The notes under the pieces are model-generated. The model worked only from the letters and a program-made list of their open reading frames with translations. It did no database searches and was not told the origin of the DNA. 46,011 nt of DNA from Chryseobacterium sp. PMSZPI (GTDB lineage Bacteria > Bacteroidota > Bacteroidia > Flavobacteriales > Weeksellaceae), in contig NZ_PIZV01000010.1 of assembly GCF_002835665.1 (NCBI RefSeq), positions 1 through 46,011 of the forward strand, written 5' to 3'. Positions 17,600 through 26,094 of the stretch are shown piece by piece. The translations under genes were made by a program, and so were the position numbers. Position 1 is the stretch's first letter. Each line of letters begins with the position of its first letter.

Positions 17600-18354
17600 A
17601 AATTATAACATCACCTGCGAAATTAATGAACGTAGAAAACACAACGGATTTGTTGAAATCTACAACTCCAAAATTCATTGAAGACTCAGCTTTTATACAA
17701 TCTTATTTAAAACAAAAAACTCCGAAATATCTTTCCGAACTTATGGAGATTTCGTCTAAACTGGCTGATGAAAACTGGGAAAGAAATCAAAAATGGAAAT
17801 CCAAACCTACGTCTAAAGAATCTGCTCCGGCAATGTTTGCTTTTACAGGAGAAGTCTACAGAGGTTTGGATGCAAAAACCCTGGACAAAACTGCTGTAGA
17901 TTATCTGCAAAAAAATTACAGAATGCTTTCCGGATTATACGGTTTGTTAAAACCTTCCGATAAAGTAATGCTATACAGACTTGAAATGGGGCGTCCTTTT
18001 GAGTTTGATCAATACAAAAATCTATATGAATTCTGGAGAGAAAAAATTACTACTCAACTGAATTCTGAAATGAAAAAAGGTGAAATCCTTCTTCATCTGG
18101 CTAGCAATGAATATGGAAAAGTCATTGACAGAAAAAAATTAAATCATAAGGTTATCGATTTTGATTTTTATGAATTAAAAGATGGAAAACTTAAAACAAT
18201 TGTAGTGTATACAAAGCACGCAAGAGGACTCGTAGTAAGATTCTGTGCTGAAACTAACGCACAAACATTGGATGACGTGAAAGCGTTCAACTATGAAGGA
18301 TACAGAATCGATGAAGAAAAATCTACAGATACAAAACTGGTTTTTACAAGATAA
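17596..18354 (+). CDS. yaaA: YaaA family peroxide stress protein
   Basis: Cytoplasmic protein of the YaaA (DUF328) family, 252 aa. In E. coli it lowers free intracellular iron and limits oxidative DNA damage during peroxide stress. Recognised segments are the N-terminal IITSPAKLM, FAFTGEVYRGLDA in the middle, LSGLYGLLKPSD, and the C-terminal KHARGLVVRF. Its start overlaps the upstream protease stop, and its own stop abuts the prmC start with no spacer, so it is embedded in a tight operon. Confidence 0.93.
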   Translation: MKIITSPAKLMNVENTTDLLKSTTPKFIEDSAFIQSYLKQKTPKYLSELMEISSKLADENWERNQKWKSKPTSKESAPAMFAFTGEVYRGLDAKTLDKTAVDYLQKNYRMLSGLYGLLKPSDKVMLYRLEMGRPFEFDQYKNLYEFWREKITTQLNSEMKKGEILLHLASNEYGKVIDRKKLNHKVIDFDFYELKDGKLKTIVVYTKHARGLVVRFCAETNAQTLDDVKAFNYEGYRIDEEKSTDTKLVFTR

Positions 18355-19197
18355 ATGACGATCTCAGCATATAAACAATATTTAAAAACAGAACTTTCCG
18401 ACCTTTATACTGAGTCGGAAAGCGCTTTTTTATCCTCTCTATTTATTCATAAAATTGTAGGCTTTGATTCTTTTCAGCAAAGAAGGTTTTCTGAGCAGAA
18501 CCTTTTGATTGACGACGAGAAGCAGCTTTGCCATTTGATTGCAGAATTAAAGACCGGTAGACCTTATCAACAAATTCTAGGAGAAACCGAGTTTTATGGA
18601 ATGACATTCTTCGTAGATGAAAATGTATTGATACCCCGTCCTGAAACAGAGGAGTTGCTGGAAATGGCAATTCGGGAGATTCAAAATGTAAAGACTAAGG
18701 GTTTAAAAATTCTCGACATCGGGACAGGAAGCGGAGTCATTCCATTGGTTTTAAAAAAATATTTTCCTGATGCTGAAGTTTCTTCAATAGATTTTTCAGA
18801 AAAAGCTTTGGAAACTGCTAAAAGAAATGCGGACCACCATCATCTGGAAGTTAATTTCATTCATACTGACTACCTGCATTTTGTGCTTGAGGAAAAATAT
18901 GATATCATCATTTCCAATCCACCATACATAGGAATTGAAGAAGAGATTGACATTGCAGATTCGGTGAAAGGATTTGAACCTACTATGGCACTTTTCTCTC
19001 CTACTTCTGATGCTTTGATCTTTTACAAAAAAATTGCGGAAGATGCTAAAAACCATTTGAAAGACGGAGGAATGTTATTCTTAGAAATCAATCAGAAATT
19101 AGGTCCGGAAACTTTAGAGCTATACTCTTACTTTTCCAGGGCGGAATTGCTAAAAGATTTATCTGAAAATGACAGATTCATCTATGGGACAAAATAG
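18355..19197 (+). CDS. prmC: Release factor glutamine N5-methyltransferase
   Basis: S-adenosylmethionine-dependent enzyme that methylates the Gln of the GGQ motif in peptide chain release factors RF1 and RF2, raising termination efficiency. The 280-aa chain has the N-terminal helical domain ending near residue 75, IPRPETEEL at about 93-101, the SAM loop DIGTGSG at 121-127, and the catalytic NPPY at 188-191 that clamps the glutamine amide. The start codon follows the yaaA stop directly. The stretch KSLF-like hydrophobic start and full length support this start. Confidence 0.95.
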   Translation: MTISAYKQYLKTELSDLYTESESAFLSSLFIHKIVGFDSFQQRRFSEQNLLIDDEKQLCHLIAELKTGRPYQQILGETEFYGMTFFVDENVLIPRPETEELLEMAIREIQNVKTKGLKILDIGTGSGVIPLVLKKYFPDAEVSSIDFSEKALETAKRNADHHHLEVNFIHTDYLHFVLEEKYDIIISNPPYIGIEEEIDIADSVKGFEPTMALFSPTSDALIFYKKIAEDAKNHLKDGGMLFLEINQKLGPETLELYSYFSRAELLKDLSENDRFIYGTK

Positions 19198-19231
19198 TTC
19201 TTTTTTGTATCATTAAAAGTAAATTAATACC

Positions 19232-19591
19232 ATGTTCATCAAATCACACAATATCAATAATATAAAAATTGCAGAGGTAATTTCCGATGAAATAATCATC
19301 CAATCTGTTCAGGATGGATTAGACTTAATGGGTGATATTTATTATCAGGGATTTGATAAAGTCATTCTTTATGAGCAAAACATAACTCCTGATTTTTTTG
19401 ATCTGAAGACAAAAATAGCAGGTGAAATTCTTCAAAAATTCTCAAATTACCGAATCGGATTATCCATTATTGGGAATGTCAAAAAATATAAAAGTAAAAG
19501 TTTGAATGACTTTATTTTTGAAAGCAATACAGCCAGACATATCAATTTTTCAGAAACATTAGAAGAGGCTTTGGAGAGAGCCACAAGGTAA
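19232..19591 (+). CDS. DUF4180 domain protein
   Basis: Small cytoplasmic protein of 119 aa that matches DUF4180 over nearly its full length. Characteristic segments are SVQDGLDLMGDIYYQG, DFFDLKTKIAGEILQKF and FIFESN near the C-terminus. The alternating beta-alpha pattern resembles STAS-like folds, but the function is unknown. It lies 34 bases after prmC on the same strand and is probably the last gene of that operon. Confidence 0.85.
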   Translation: MFIKSHNINNIKIAEVISDEIIIQSVQDGLDLMGDIYYQGFDKVILYEQNITPDFFDLKTKIAGEILQKFSNYRIGLSIIGNVKKYKSKSLNDFIFESNTARHINFSETLEEALERATR

Positions 19592-19777
19592 TTATTTGTA
19601 ATTTTTTATTCAAAAAGGAAATAAATCCGACTTATTTCCCATACCAACTTGTGCATAAATTCAATCAATAGATTATCTAACGGATAAAATTATTCAGATA
19701 AAAAGATTGATTGATTAATAATCTCAACAAAAATAAATTTAATCATCACAAAACAAGATAGTTAACAAAATTATTTG

Positions 19778-19785
19778 TACTTTTG
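19778..19785 (+). promoter_or_regulatory. Candidate promoter for the surface-protein genes
   Basis: TACTTTTG matches TAnnTTTG exactly. The predicted start is near 19791, which would give a long leader in front of 20074. Confidence 0.5.
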
Positions 19786-19826
19786 AAAAAAACACAAGGA
19801 TTATGAATTTTACTATTTCTAATAGT

Positions 19827-19850
19827 GATAGATGCCCAGGGCAGTCTATC
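19827..19850 (+). promoter_or_regulatory. Leader hairpin
   Basis: GATAGA-TGC-CCAGG-GCA-G-TCTATC folds into a nine-pair stem with one bulged G, within the predicted 5' leader. It is a candidate regulatory structure; no riboswitch class is recognised. Confidence 0.4.
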
Positions 19851-20073
19851 CATACATTACATTTTTCCTCAAATCTATCCATAAACAGTAAAGACAAAAT
19901 TACTTCTTGCTTTAGGAGGTGATTAACCATTGCTTTTATCGAAGTTAGGATTCATCTTTTGTATTTCGATACTCAATTATAAGACCATTCAAAAAGAATT
20001 GTCATGATTACCCGTTGTTTAAAGTCATTAACAAATATTAAAAAAATTATCATTAACAAAAAAATCACACACG

Positions 20074-20649
20074 ATGAAAAATCTTTTCTTATTCATTACA
20101 TTTTTATTGTTTAGTCCGTTTACATTAGCACAGGTTGGGATTAATACACCCACTCCGGATGGAAGTGCTGCATTGGATATTTACAGTCAAAATAAAGGGC
20201 TTTTGATTCCCAGACTCACTACTACCAAAAGAGATGCAATTTCTAATCCGGCACATTCTCTTATTATTTATGATACTGATAAGAAATGTTTAAGCCAAAA
20301 CGTGGGAACTCCTACCAGCCCGGATTGGCTGTGCATTAGTGGAAATGCTGTCAGAATGTTTTATATGCCAAGTGTTTCCTTCAATACTTCTCAAAATGCC
20401 TCCGGACAGACTAAAGATTTGTATACTCTTTATAAAAATCAGTTTGGATCGCCAAAAGCGAAAAGTACCAGTGCACCTTCTTCCATTCCTTATTTCCCTT
20501 CAAGTAGTGACCTTTATTATTATGTAACGGATGCTGATCCGAATGTATTCAGTAATATATCTATTTCTGATAGCGGCGTAATGACATACGATGTGAAAGC
20601 AGCTGCAACCGATTGTTCTTTTATTAATATTGTTTTTGTGGTAAAATAA
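20074..20649 (+). CDS. Exported VGINTP-type surface protein
   Basis: Secreted protein of 191 aa with a signal peptide ending at LAQ (about residue 19). The mature chain opens with VGINTPTPDGSAALDI and continues GLLIPRLTTTKR and SLIIYDTDKKCL. This pattern recurs at the start of many flavobacterial exported proteins and resembles the attachment region of tail-fibre-like proteins. The two cysteines in DKKCL and DWLCI are part of the pattern. The remainder is beta-rich and unrecognised. It is followed after four bases by the lectin-like gene, so the two form an operon and probably act together at the cell surface. Confidence 0.8.
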   Translation: MKNLFLFITFLLFSPFTLAQVGINTPTPDGSAALDIYSQNKGLLIPRLTTTKRDAISNPAHSLIIYDTDKKCLSQNVGTPTSPDWLCISGNAVRMFYMPSVSFNTSQNASGQTKDLYTLYKNQFGSPKAKSTSAPSSIPYFPSSSDLYYYVTDADPNVFSNISISDSGVMTYDVKAAATDCSFINIVFVVK

Positions 20650-20653
20650 TTGA

Positions 20654-22240
20654 ATGATGACAAAAAATAATCAAGTTTTACAACACACAAAGCTTCTGTT
20701 GATTTTTTTGCTGTTAATTCTTTCTCAACTTATTTCAGCACAAAATGAACAAGGGACAGGATATCCTTATTTTGTTAATTTCACCCAGGGATTACAACCC
20801 CAGGAAGCCTACAAAGTAACAACAAGTGGTGTTCAAAATGACGCTACCTTTACAACAGATGGTCTGCGATTAACTCGTAATATAAACAATATATCCGGAG
20901 GTGTTATCCTTGCAGACAGAATCTTTAAAAGCAACCAGGGAATTAAATTTGAGTTTGAATATGCTATTTATGGAGGAGGTTCAAATGGCGGAGATGGGAT
21001 TTCCATATTTCTCATAGATGGATCCATCCCTAAGCAACAGCTTAATCTTGGATATTTTGGAGGTGGATTAGGTTATACTTTTATTCGGGGGAGCCAAAGT
21101 ATGGAAGGATTAAGAGGAGCCTATTTAGGCATTGGTCTGGATGAATTCGGAAATTTTAAAACGACTTTTAATCAATCCGACAGAAGAAGAAATGGAATTT
21201 TTGGTACCACCTTAGCAGATTTCCGCAATAATGTTACCTTAAGAGCTAAGCGTGGAAACCAAGATCTTCCCAATTCCGAATCAGCAGGATATAATGGCTA
21301 TCCTCTACTCTATACTACTGCAACGAATGCTTCTCCTTCCAGTAATAATCGTTCTGTTTATTTGGATGTTCAAACAGGAAATTACGTTGGGGCCCAAAGA
21401 ACCGATCTTACACAGTTTACGGTTGAAAATGGTGGAAATTCAATTCCTCAAAATGACACTGACGTAAGATTTCGGAAAGCATATGTAACATTGGTTCCCA
21501 ATCCTACCGGAGGCTATAATATTACCCTTGAAATACAGCATGGAAACGTTAAAGAAAAAGTAATTGATAATTATTATTACCCCCCAACCTTAAAGTATAC
21601 TGAAAATGTATACCCGATTTTTAACTATTTCACATGGTCATGGACGTATAACAACAAACAGGTAAGAACTTTAGACACTTCTCCTCCGGCCACTTTCAGA
21701 ATTGGATTTGCTGCATCTACAGGAGATGCTAAAAATATACACTTATTAAAAAACCTGGGTGTTACCAGACCCTATTCTGCTGAAGTAACGGATGATTTGT
21801 TTGCCGGCTGTCCTAATATAAAGTCCACTTATTCTCCATTATTAAATGACGTCGCTTACACTTCCCTAAACGGCCAAAACCCGCCGGTAGCATCTTATGA
21901 TAATATCGATTTTAATTCATTCCGATTTTTGGATCTCAATGGAGCTGTCATTCCAAACATTGTAGGTGGAGTATATACCAACAGTGAAGGCACATGGACT
22001 TATTATCCTTCAACAGGAAGGTTGTCTTTTAAACCTGCCAATGGATTTACCGGAGTTGCAAAAATAATGTATGACATTAAAGGAGGAGGACGAAACGGAA
22101 CTGAAAGTCCTTATAATGATGAAAGTTACAGATCAATGCCAGCCTTGGTACAGGTTAATATTTCAAACTCTAACAATTGTAGTAAATCCTGTGTGGTTTC
22201 TAATAAAAATGTAACTCAAAAAATATATACTAATCCATAA
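20654..22240 (+). CDS. Exported L-type lectin-like protein
   Basis: Secreted protein of 528 aa. The signal peptide spans about residues 1-29 (hydrophobic core ending LISAQ). Residues about 35-360 look like a legume (L-type) lectin jelly-roll: the GGDGISIFLIDG block, the Gly-rich YFGGGLGY block and GAYLGIGLDEFGNF are typical. A C-terminal module (about 380-500) with GTWTYYPSTGRLSFKPANGF and GVAKIMYDIKG resembles repeats of long bacterial adhesins. The chain ends soon after and lacks an obvious type 9 secretion C-terminal domain, so its anchoring is unclear. The sugar ligand is unknown. The start could also be the second Met at 20657. Confidence 0.82.
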   Translation: MMTKNNQVLQHTKLLLIFLLLILSQLISAQNEQGTGYPYFVNFTQGLQPQEAYKVTTSGVQNDATFTTDGLRLTRNINNISGGVILADRIFKSNQGIKFEFEYAIYGGGSNGGDGISIFLIDGSIPKQQLNLGYFGGGLGYTFIRGSQSMEGLRGAYLGIGLDEFGNFKTTFNQSDRRRNGIFGTTLADFRNNVTLRAKRGNQDLPNSESAGYNGYPLLYTTATNASPSSNNRSVYLDVQTGNYVGAQRTDLTQFTVENGGNSIPQNDTDVRFRKAYVTLVPNPTGGYNITLEIQHGNVKEKVIDNYYYPPTLKYTENVYPIFNYFTWSWTYNNKQVRTLDTSPPATFRIGFAASTGDAKNIHLLKNLGVTRPYSAEVTDDLFAGCPNIKSTYSPLLNDVAYTSLNGQNPPVASYDNIDFNSFRFLDLNGAVIPNIVGGVYTNSEGTWTYYPSTGRLSFKPANGFTGVAKIMYDIKGGGRNGTESPYNDESYRSMPALVQVNISNSNNCSKSCVVSNKNVTQKIYTNP

Positions 22241-22244
22241 AATT

Positions 22245-22275
22245 AAAACCAGCATTCTACTGCTGGTTTTTTTAT
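22245..22275 (+). terminator. Hairpin terminator
   Basis: AAAACCAGCA and TGCTGGTTTT arms with a six-base loop and a seven-T run lie just after the lectin-like gene. Confidence 0.88.
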
Positions 22276-22335
22276 TATTTCAGCTGCTGAATATTTTAAA
22301 CCGTTAAGAATTTTTAAATCTGTTAAGTTTAAAAG

Positions 22336-23304
22336 TTAAGTCTCCTTTTTCTCAAAATATTCAATGGCATCTGCTATAGCCTTATCGGTGGACTGATAAT
22401 GCATCCCTAATTCGTCTTTTGACTTTTGGTTAGAATAATAATTAAAAACCTGAAGTGCTTTCATATTGACTGAGCTAAGATTCGTTTTTATTTTAAACCT
22501 TCTCATACCATCACCTAATCTGCCCAAAACATTCAACAGGATATTGGGGATAGGTATCATCATGGGATTTTGGTGGGTAATTTTATTTATTTTAGTAAAA
22601 AATTCTTTGTAGCTAAGATCATCATTAGCCAGCACATATTTTTCCCTATTTTTCCCTTTTTGGATTGCCTTTACCACCCCATCAGCTACATCTTCTGCAT
22701 GAACAAAATTCTTCCCGCCTTTCGGATAGAAAATCCATTTCTTTTTCCATGCCCAAAAAATGATTTTCCCTGAACTTGGCTTATTGTCAAAAGCTCCAAT
22801 CATAAAGGTTGGATTGAGAATAACTACCTCCGTATTTTGAGCATTTTTTAAAAGATAATTTTCTGCTTCCAACTTACTTTGAGCATATAAAGATACTGTA
22901 AAAGGATATTGTTGTGGTTTTTCTTCATGCCCGGAATCTTCCCTGCTTCCATATCCTAAGGTATTGGCAGAACTTATAAATATGAACTTTTTAACCCCGG
23001 ATAACTCCGCCTGCGTCAATAAATTTACCGTAAAATCATAATTTACTGTTCTATACTCCTCATAATGAATTAAATTTTGGCGGGTTTCCGCTGCTATATG
23101 GACAATAACATCAATCTCTCGAAGGTATGACGATACATCTGTCGATCTATCTCCTTCAACAAATTTCAGATTCTCGTTTTTTTTATCCAAATAGTCGCTT
23201 TTCTTGCGCACCAGAGCAGTAACAAAATAACCATCTTTTAATAATTTAATCATTACATGGGTTCCTAAAAGACCGGTGGCCCCGGTTACAAAAACTTTTT
23301 TCAT
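22336..23304 (-). CDS. NAD(P)-dependent epimerase/dehydratase (extended SDR)
   Basis: Extended short-chain dehydrogenase of 322 aa. The cofactor loop is TGATGLLG at residues 8-15, the active-site Tyr-Lys pair is in SLYAQSKLEAE, and the upstream Ser lies in FISSANTLGYG. The overall plan resembles dihydroflavonol reductase-like and NAD-dependent epimerase families. The substrate is unknown. It follows another SDR gene after 43 bases on the same strand, so the two probably form an operon. Confidence 0.88.
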   Translation of the reverse strand: MKKVFVTGATGLLGTHVMIKLLKDGYFVTALVRKKSDYLDKKNENLKFVEGDRSTDVSSYLREIDVIVHIAAETRQNLIHYEEYRTVNYDFTVNLLTQAELSGVKKFIFISSANTLGYGSREDSGHEEKPQQYPFTVSLYAQSKLEAENYLLKNAQNTEVVILNPTFMIGAFDNKPSSGKIIFWAWKKKWIFYPKGGKNFVHAEDVADGVVKAIQKGKNREKYVLANDDLSYKEFFTKINKITHQNPMMIPIPNILLNVLGRLGDGMRRFKIKTNLSSVNMKALQVFNYYSNQKSKDELGMHYQSTDKAIADAIEYFEKKET

Positions 23305-23347
23305 ACGCTACCATATCCTTTTCTAAAGCTATTTGCCAATATTAATC

Positions 23348-24133
23348 TCATGCTTCAATCTCTCTTTTTATGGCTTGTGTCATCAAAGGAAGCTTGATCC
23401 ATATCGGTAGTATCTTCATGATCAGCCAGCTGATTGGATTTACCATAATTACAGAATCTTTCTTAAATAATTGACGAATACTGTACGAAGCCACATTATC
23501 CGGATCTAGAAGTGTCAGCTTCCCCAGAAAACCTTGTTTTTCAATCCTCTCACAAACATCTGCATTGGTCCTCATAGCTCCGGGGTTGACAACGCTTACA
23601 AAAACATTGGTATCTTTCAGTTCTTCATGTAATCCTCTCGAGAATGAATGGATAAAAGTTTTGGACGCAGGATATACTGTTTTAAAACCAATCGGAGAAA
23701 AAGCTGCCATACTGGAAACATTTAGAATATAGGCTTTAGGCTGCTTTAAAAGATTAGGAAGCAACTGATGAGTAATCAAAGAAGTAGCGGCTACATTAAC
23801 CTGTAAAATTGCATTAATATAATCAGAACTAGCTTCAGTAAATTTTTTGGTTCCGCCAAGTCCTGCATTGTTGATCAGAATATAAATATCAAAAGAGGCA
23901 TTCAGCCATTTTGTAAGCTTTATCACATTTTCATTTATAGAAAGATCAACTTCATAGTAATAGGCCTTTATTTGATAGGTATCTTCCAGTTCTTGACATA
24001 ATTTTTGCAAATTCTGATCCGGCAGGCTGACCAGAATAACATTAATGTGTTTTTTGGCAAGATTTTCAGCAAATGATTTCCCTAATCCCTGACTTGCTCC
24101 TGTAATGACAGCATATGATTCTTCGGTATTCAT
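23348..24133 (-). CDS. SDR family NAD(P)-dependent oxidoreductase
   Basis: Classical short-chain dehydrogenase of 261 aa. Motifs are TGASQGLG at 13-20, NNAGLG near 89, the catalytic Ser in NVSSMAAF, and YPASK with the catalytic Tyr and Lys. The C-terminal tail is hydrophobic and may touch the membrane. A -7 box (24151-24158) precedes it, making it the first gene of the two-SDR operon. The substrate is unknown; related proteins include acyl-chain or steroid-type reductases. Confidence 0.88.
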   Translation of the reverse strand: MNTEESYAVITGASQGLGKSFAENLAKKHINVILVSLPDQNLQKLCQELEDTYQIKAYYYEVDLSINENVIKLTKWLNASFDIYILINNAGLGGTKKFTEASSDYINAILQVNVAATSLITHQLLPNLLKQPKAYILNVSSMAAFSPIGFKTVYPASKTFIHSFSRGLHEELKDTNVFVSVVNPGAMRTNADVCERIEKQGFLGKLTLLDPDNVASYSIRQLFKKDSVIMVNPISWLIMKILPIWIKLPLMTQAIKREIEA

Positions 24134-24150
24134 AAAAATAAATTATAATA

Positions 24151-24158
24151 CAAATCTA
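24151..24158 (-). promoter_or_regulatory. -7 box for the SDR pair
   Basis: Minus strand TAGATTTG is an exact TAnnTTTG match, 18 bases before the start codon at 24133. Confidence 0.5.
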
Positions 24159-24276
24159 TCTATGAAACACTCATACAATGTTCCGGATTATCTGAATGAA
24201 CCTATTTTCAAACCGTCAACTAAAAACAAATAAACAACTGAAATTAAACGAGTTATAAAAACAAAAAAGTAAAACT

Positions 24277-25380
24277 TTATAAATCGGAACCTGTTTTTTT
24301 GAATTCGGAAGGGGTTTGCCCCGTTATTTTTTTAAAAGTAGTATTAAAAGAAGTCTTCGAATTGAATCCTGATTCATAAGCGATTCCTAAAATTGATAAT
24401 TTGCTATTTGATTCCTTTAGAAGAAGTTTAGCATATTCAACTCTGTACTCATTGACGTATTGGAAAAAATTCTTTTCAAACCCTGTATTAATTACGTAGG
24501 ATAAATGATGGGTTGAAACAGCAGTCATATCAGCAAGTCTGATAAGATTCAGCTCACTATCCAAATAAGGCTTTTGAATAGCCATAATGTTTTCAAGTTG
24601 TTCTTTAATTTTAAATAATTCTTCATCAGAGATCAACTTTCTTTTTACTTCCTCCAAATCGCTATCTTCATTGATAGAAATTAATTCTTTGCGTTGATTT
24701 TCTTCGAGAGGATAAATTTCCTTTTGTTTCAACGAATAATAACCTACACAATAGACAACCAATAGAAAAATAGCATTGATAAAGAAGTTCAATGAAGTCG
24801 GATTATAAAACAGGTTATACATCACATAGATGATATTCACCATAAAGAGCACCAAAATAATGTACTCCAGCCAATTCAAATCAATCCCTTCTGTATTTGA
24901 TGAAAATTGTTGAATCTTTCGCTGATGCCTTCTAATCGTAATATAAGAGATTCCTGTATAACATAATGCCTGGGCAAGAATCAGCATAATACTCAGATAT
25001 TCAAAAGGAGTATTGTAACCTAGTCTAATGCACCAAAGACATATTAAAAAAGCAATTGGGAATACAAGAAATTTAAGATCTGTTATTTTAAATGTAAAAG
25101 AGGGATTGGTATAAAATAGTACACTGAAATAAAAGAAAACAGGTGTCAAAAACTGTATAAACCGAACCAAAAACAGAGATTGAAACTCAACCACGGAACC
25201 CGTTATTAAAAACAGAACTTCATCCATCCAGAAAGTAGACCATAAAAACAGGAAAATTCCAAAGCAAAAATTGGCTTTACGGTTTACCTTTAAGGGATTG
25301 GCCAGCTTCAGAAAAGAAAGCAAAACCAATGAACCATAGATAAGTATCACGATGAAACTGTTGAATTCTGATGGGTTCAT
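24277..25380 (-). CDS. Membrane-anchored AraC family regulator
   Basis: Transcription factor of 367 aa with about seven transmembrane helices in residues 8-220, followed by a short linker and a C-terminal double helix-turn-helix of the AraC/XylS type (LADMTAVSTHHLSYVIN; LSILGIAYESGFNSKTSFN; FKKITGQTPSEFKK). The arrangement suggests a membrane sensor that binds DNA directly; ligand and targets are unknown. It lies upstream of, and on the same strand as, the two SDR genes, but the 143-base gap holds a separate promoter box for them. Confidence 0.9.
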   Translation of the reverse strand: MNPSEFNSFIVILIYGSLVLLSFLKLANPLKVNRKANFCFGIFLFLWSTFWMDEVLFLITGSVVEFQSLFLVRFIQFLTPVFFYFSVLFYTNPSFTFKITDLKFLVFPIAFLICLWCIRLGYNTPFEYLSIMLILAQALCYTGISYITIRRHQRKIQQFSSNTEGIDLNWLEYIILVLFMVNIIYVMYNLFYNPTSLNFFINAIFLLVVYCVGYYSLKQKEIYPLEENQRKELISINEDSDLEEVKRKLISDEELFKIKEQLENIMAIQKPYLDSELNLIRLADMTAVSTHHLSYVINTGFEKNFFQYVNEYRVEYAKLLLKESNSKLSILGIAYESGFNSKTSFNTTFKKITGQTPSEFKKTGSDL

Positions 25381-25412
25381 TGGTCCTGATATTTTTTATT
25401 TAAAATAGTCTC

Positions 25413-26054
25413 TTATCCTATTCGCTTTCTGACAAAAATTTCATAGGCTAAATAAATCAGTGGAAGCGACATTATTCCTAAGAAAAATATATTACTCATC
25501 GCTTGCTGTGGGTGCATGGCAATAGAATATACAAGCCCGAAAAAGGCTCCTCCAAGATGAGCAGCATGTCCCAGATTGTCCCATTGTTTCGGATTCAGCA
25601 TCATGTATACGGAATATCCGAAATACACTGCTCCAAATAGCCATCCCGGTAAAAAATTGACACTGATCTCATTAGGTGCCATTGCGATGGAAGCAAAAAT
25701 AATTCCGGAAACAGCTCCTGAAGCTCCAATTGCAGAATACCAAGGCTGGTTTTTATAAATCTGCAGGCTAAATAAATTTCCCAGAATCATAGATCCGAAA
25801 TAAATAATCAGAAAACCTACTTCTCCAAAAAAGCTAACTACCACCCCCTGGAAAAAATACAGGGAAAGCATATTAAAAAACAAATGCATAAAATCTGCAT
25901 GCAAAAATGCAGAACTTACGAGCCTTACATATTCTTTACGATTCGCAATAGCCCCAACATTAAATTTATATTTTTCAAATAATGCTATATTATTGAAGCC
26001 CATGTAACTAAAGATACATGTAATAGCCATGATAATTAAAACCAATATATCCAT
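25413..26054 (-). CDS. Rhomboid family intramembrane serine protease
   Basis: Six-helix membrane protease of 213 aa that cleaves transmembrane substrates. The catalytic Ser112 lies in GASGAVSG, the catalytic His166 in AAHLGGAFFG, and the HLFFN segment (H57, N61) matches the oxyanion-stabilising HxxxN of helix 2. The length is that of a minimal bacterial rhomboid with no extra domain. It follows the topoisomerase gene parC by about 40 bases on the same strand, so it may be co-transcribed with it. Substrates are unknown. Confidence 0.93.
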   Translation of the reverse strand: MDILVLIIMAITCIFSYMGFNNIALFEKYKFNVGAIANRKEYVRLVSSAFLHADFMHLFFNMLSLYFFQGVVVSFFGEVGFLIIYFGSMILGNLFSLQIYKNQPWYSAIGASGAVSGIIFASIAMAPNEISVNFLPGWLFGAVYFGYSVYMMLNPKQWDNLGHAAHLGGAFFGLVYSIAMHPQQAMSNIFFLGIMSLPLIYLAYEIFVRKRIG

Positions 26055-26094
26055 CTTATGCTTTTTATCTTATTCTTAAACAGACCGTTTCAGT

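Larger units (their letters stand above)
19592..20073 (+). other. Long leader region before two surface-protein genes
   Basis: The 482-base gap holds one good promoter box (19778-19785), a strong hairpin (19827-19850), and the motif AGGAGGTGAT at 19914-19923. I found no other TAnnTTTG box closer to the gene at 20074, so the message probably has a leader of about 280 bases. A 39-codon frame (19803-19922) fits the leader but has no recognisable product. Confidence 0.5.

Noticed and set aside
19803..19922. A 39-codon frame in the leader before 20074
   Set aside because: It has no recognisable product, and its codons overlap the leader hairpin. It is kept only as a remark in the leader entry.
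19739..19930. Minus-strand frame of 63 codons over the leader
   Set aside because: It overlaps a promoter box and hairpin and shows no protein pattern.
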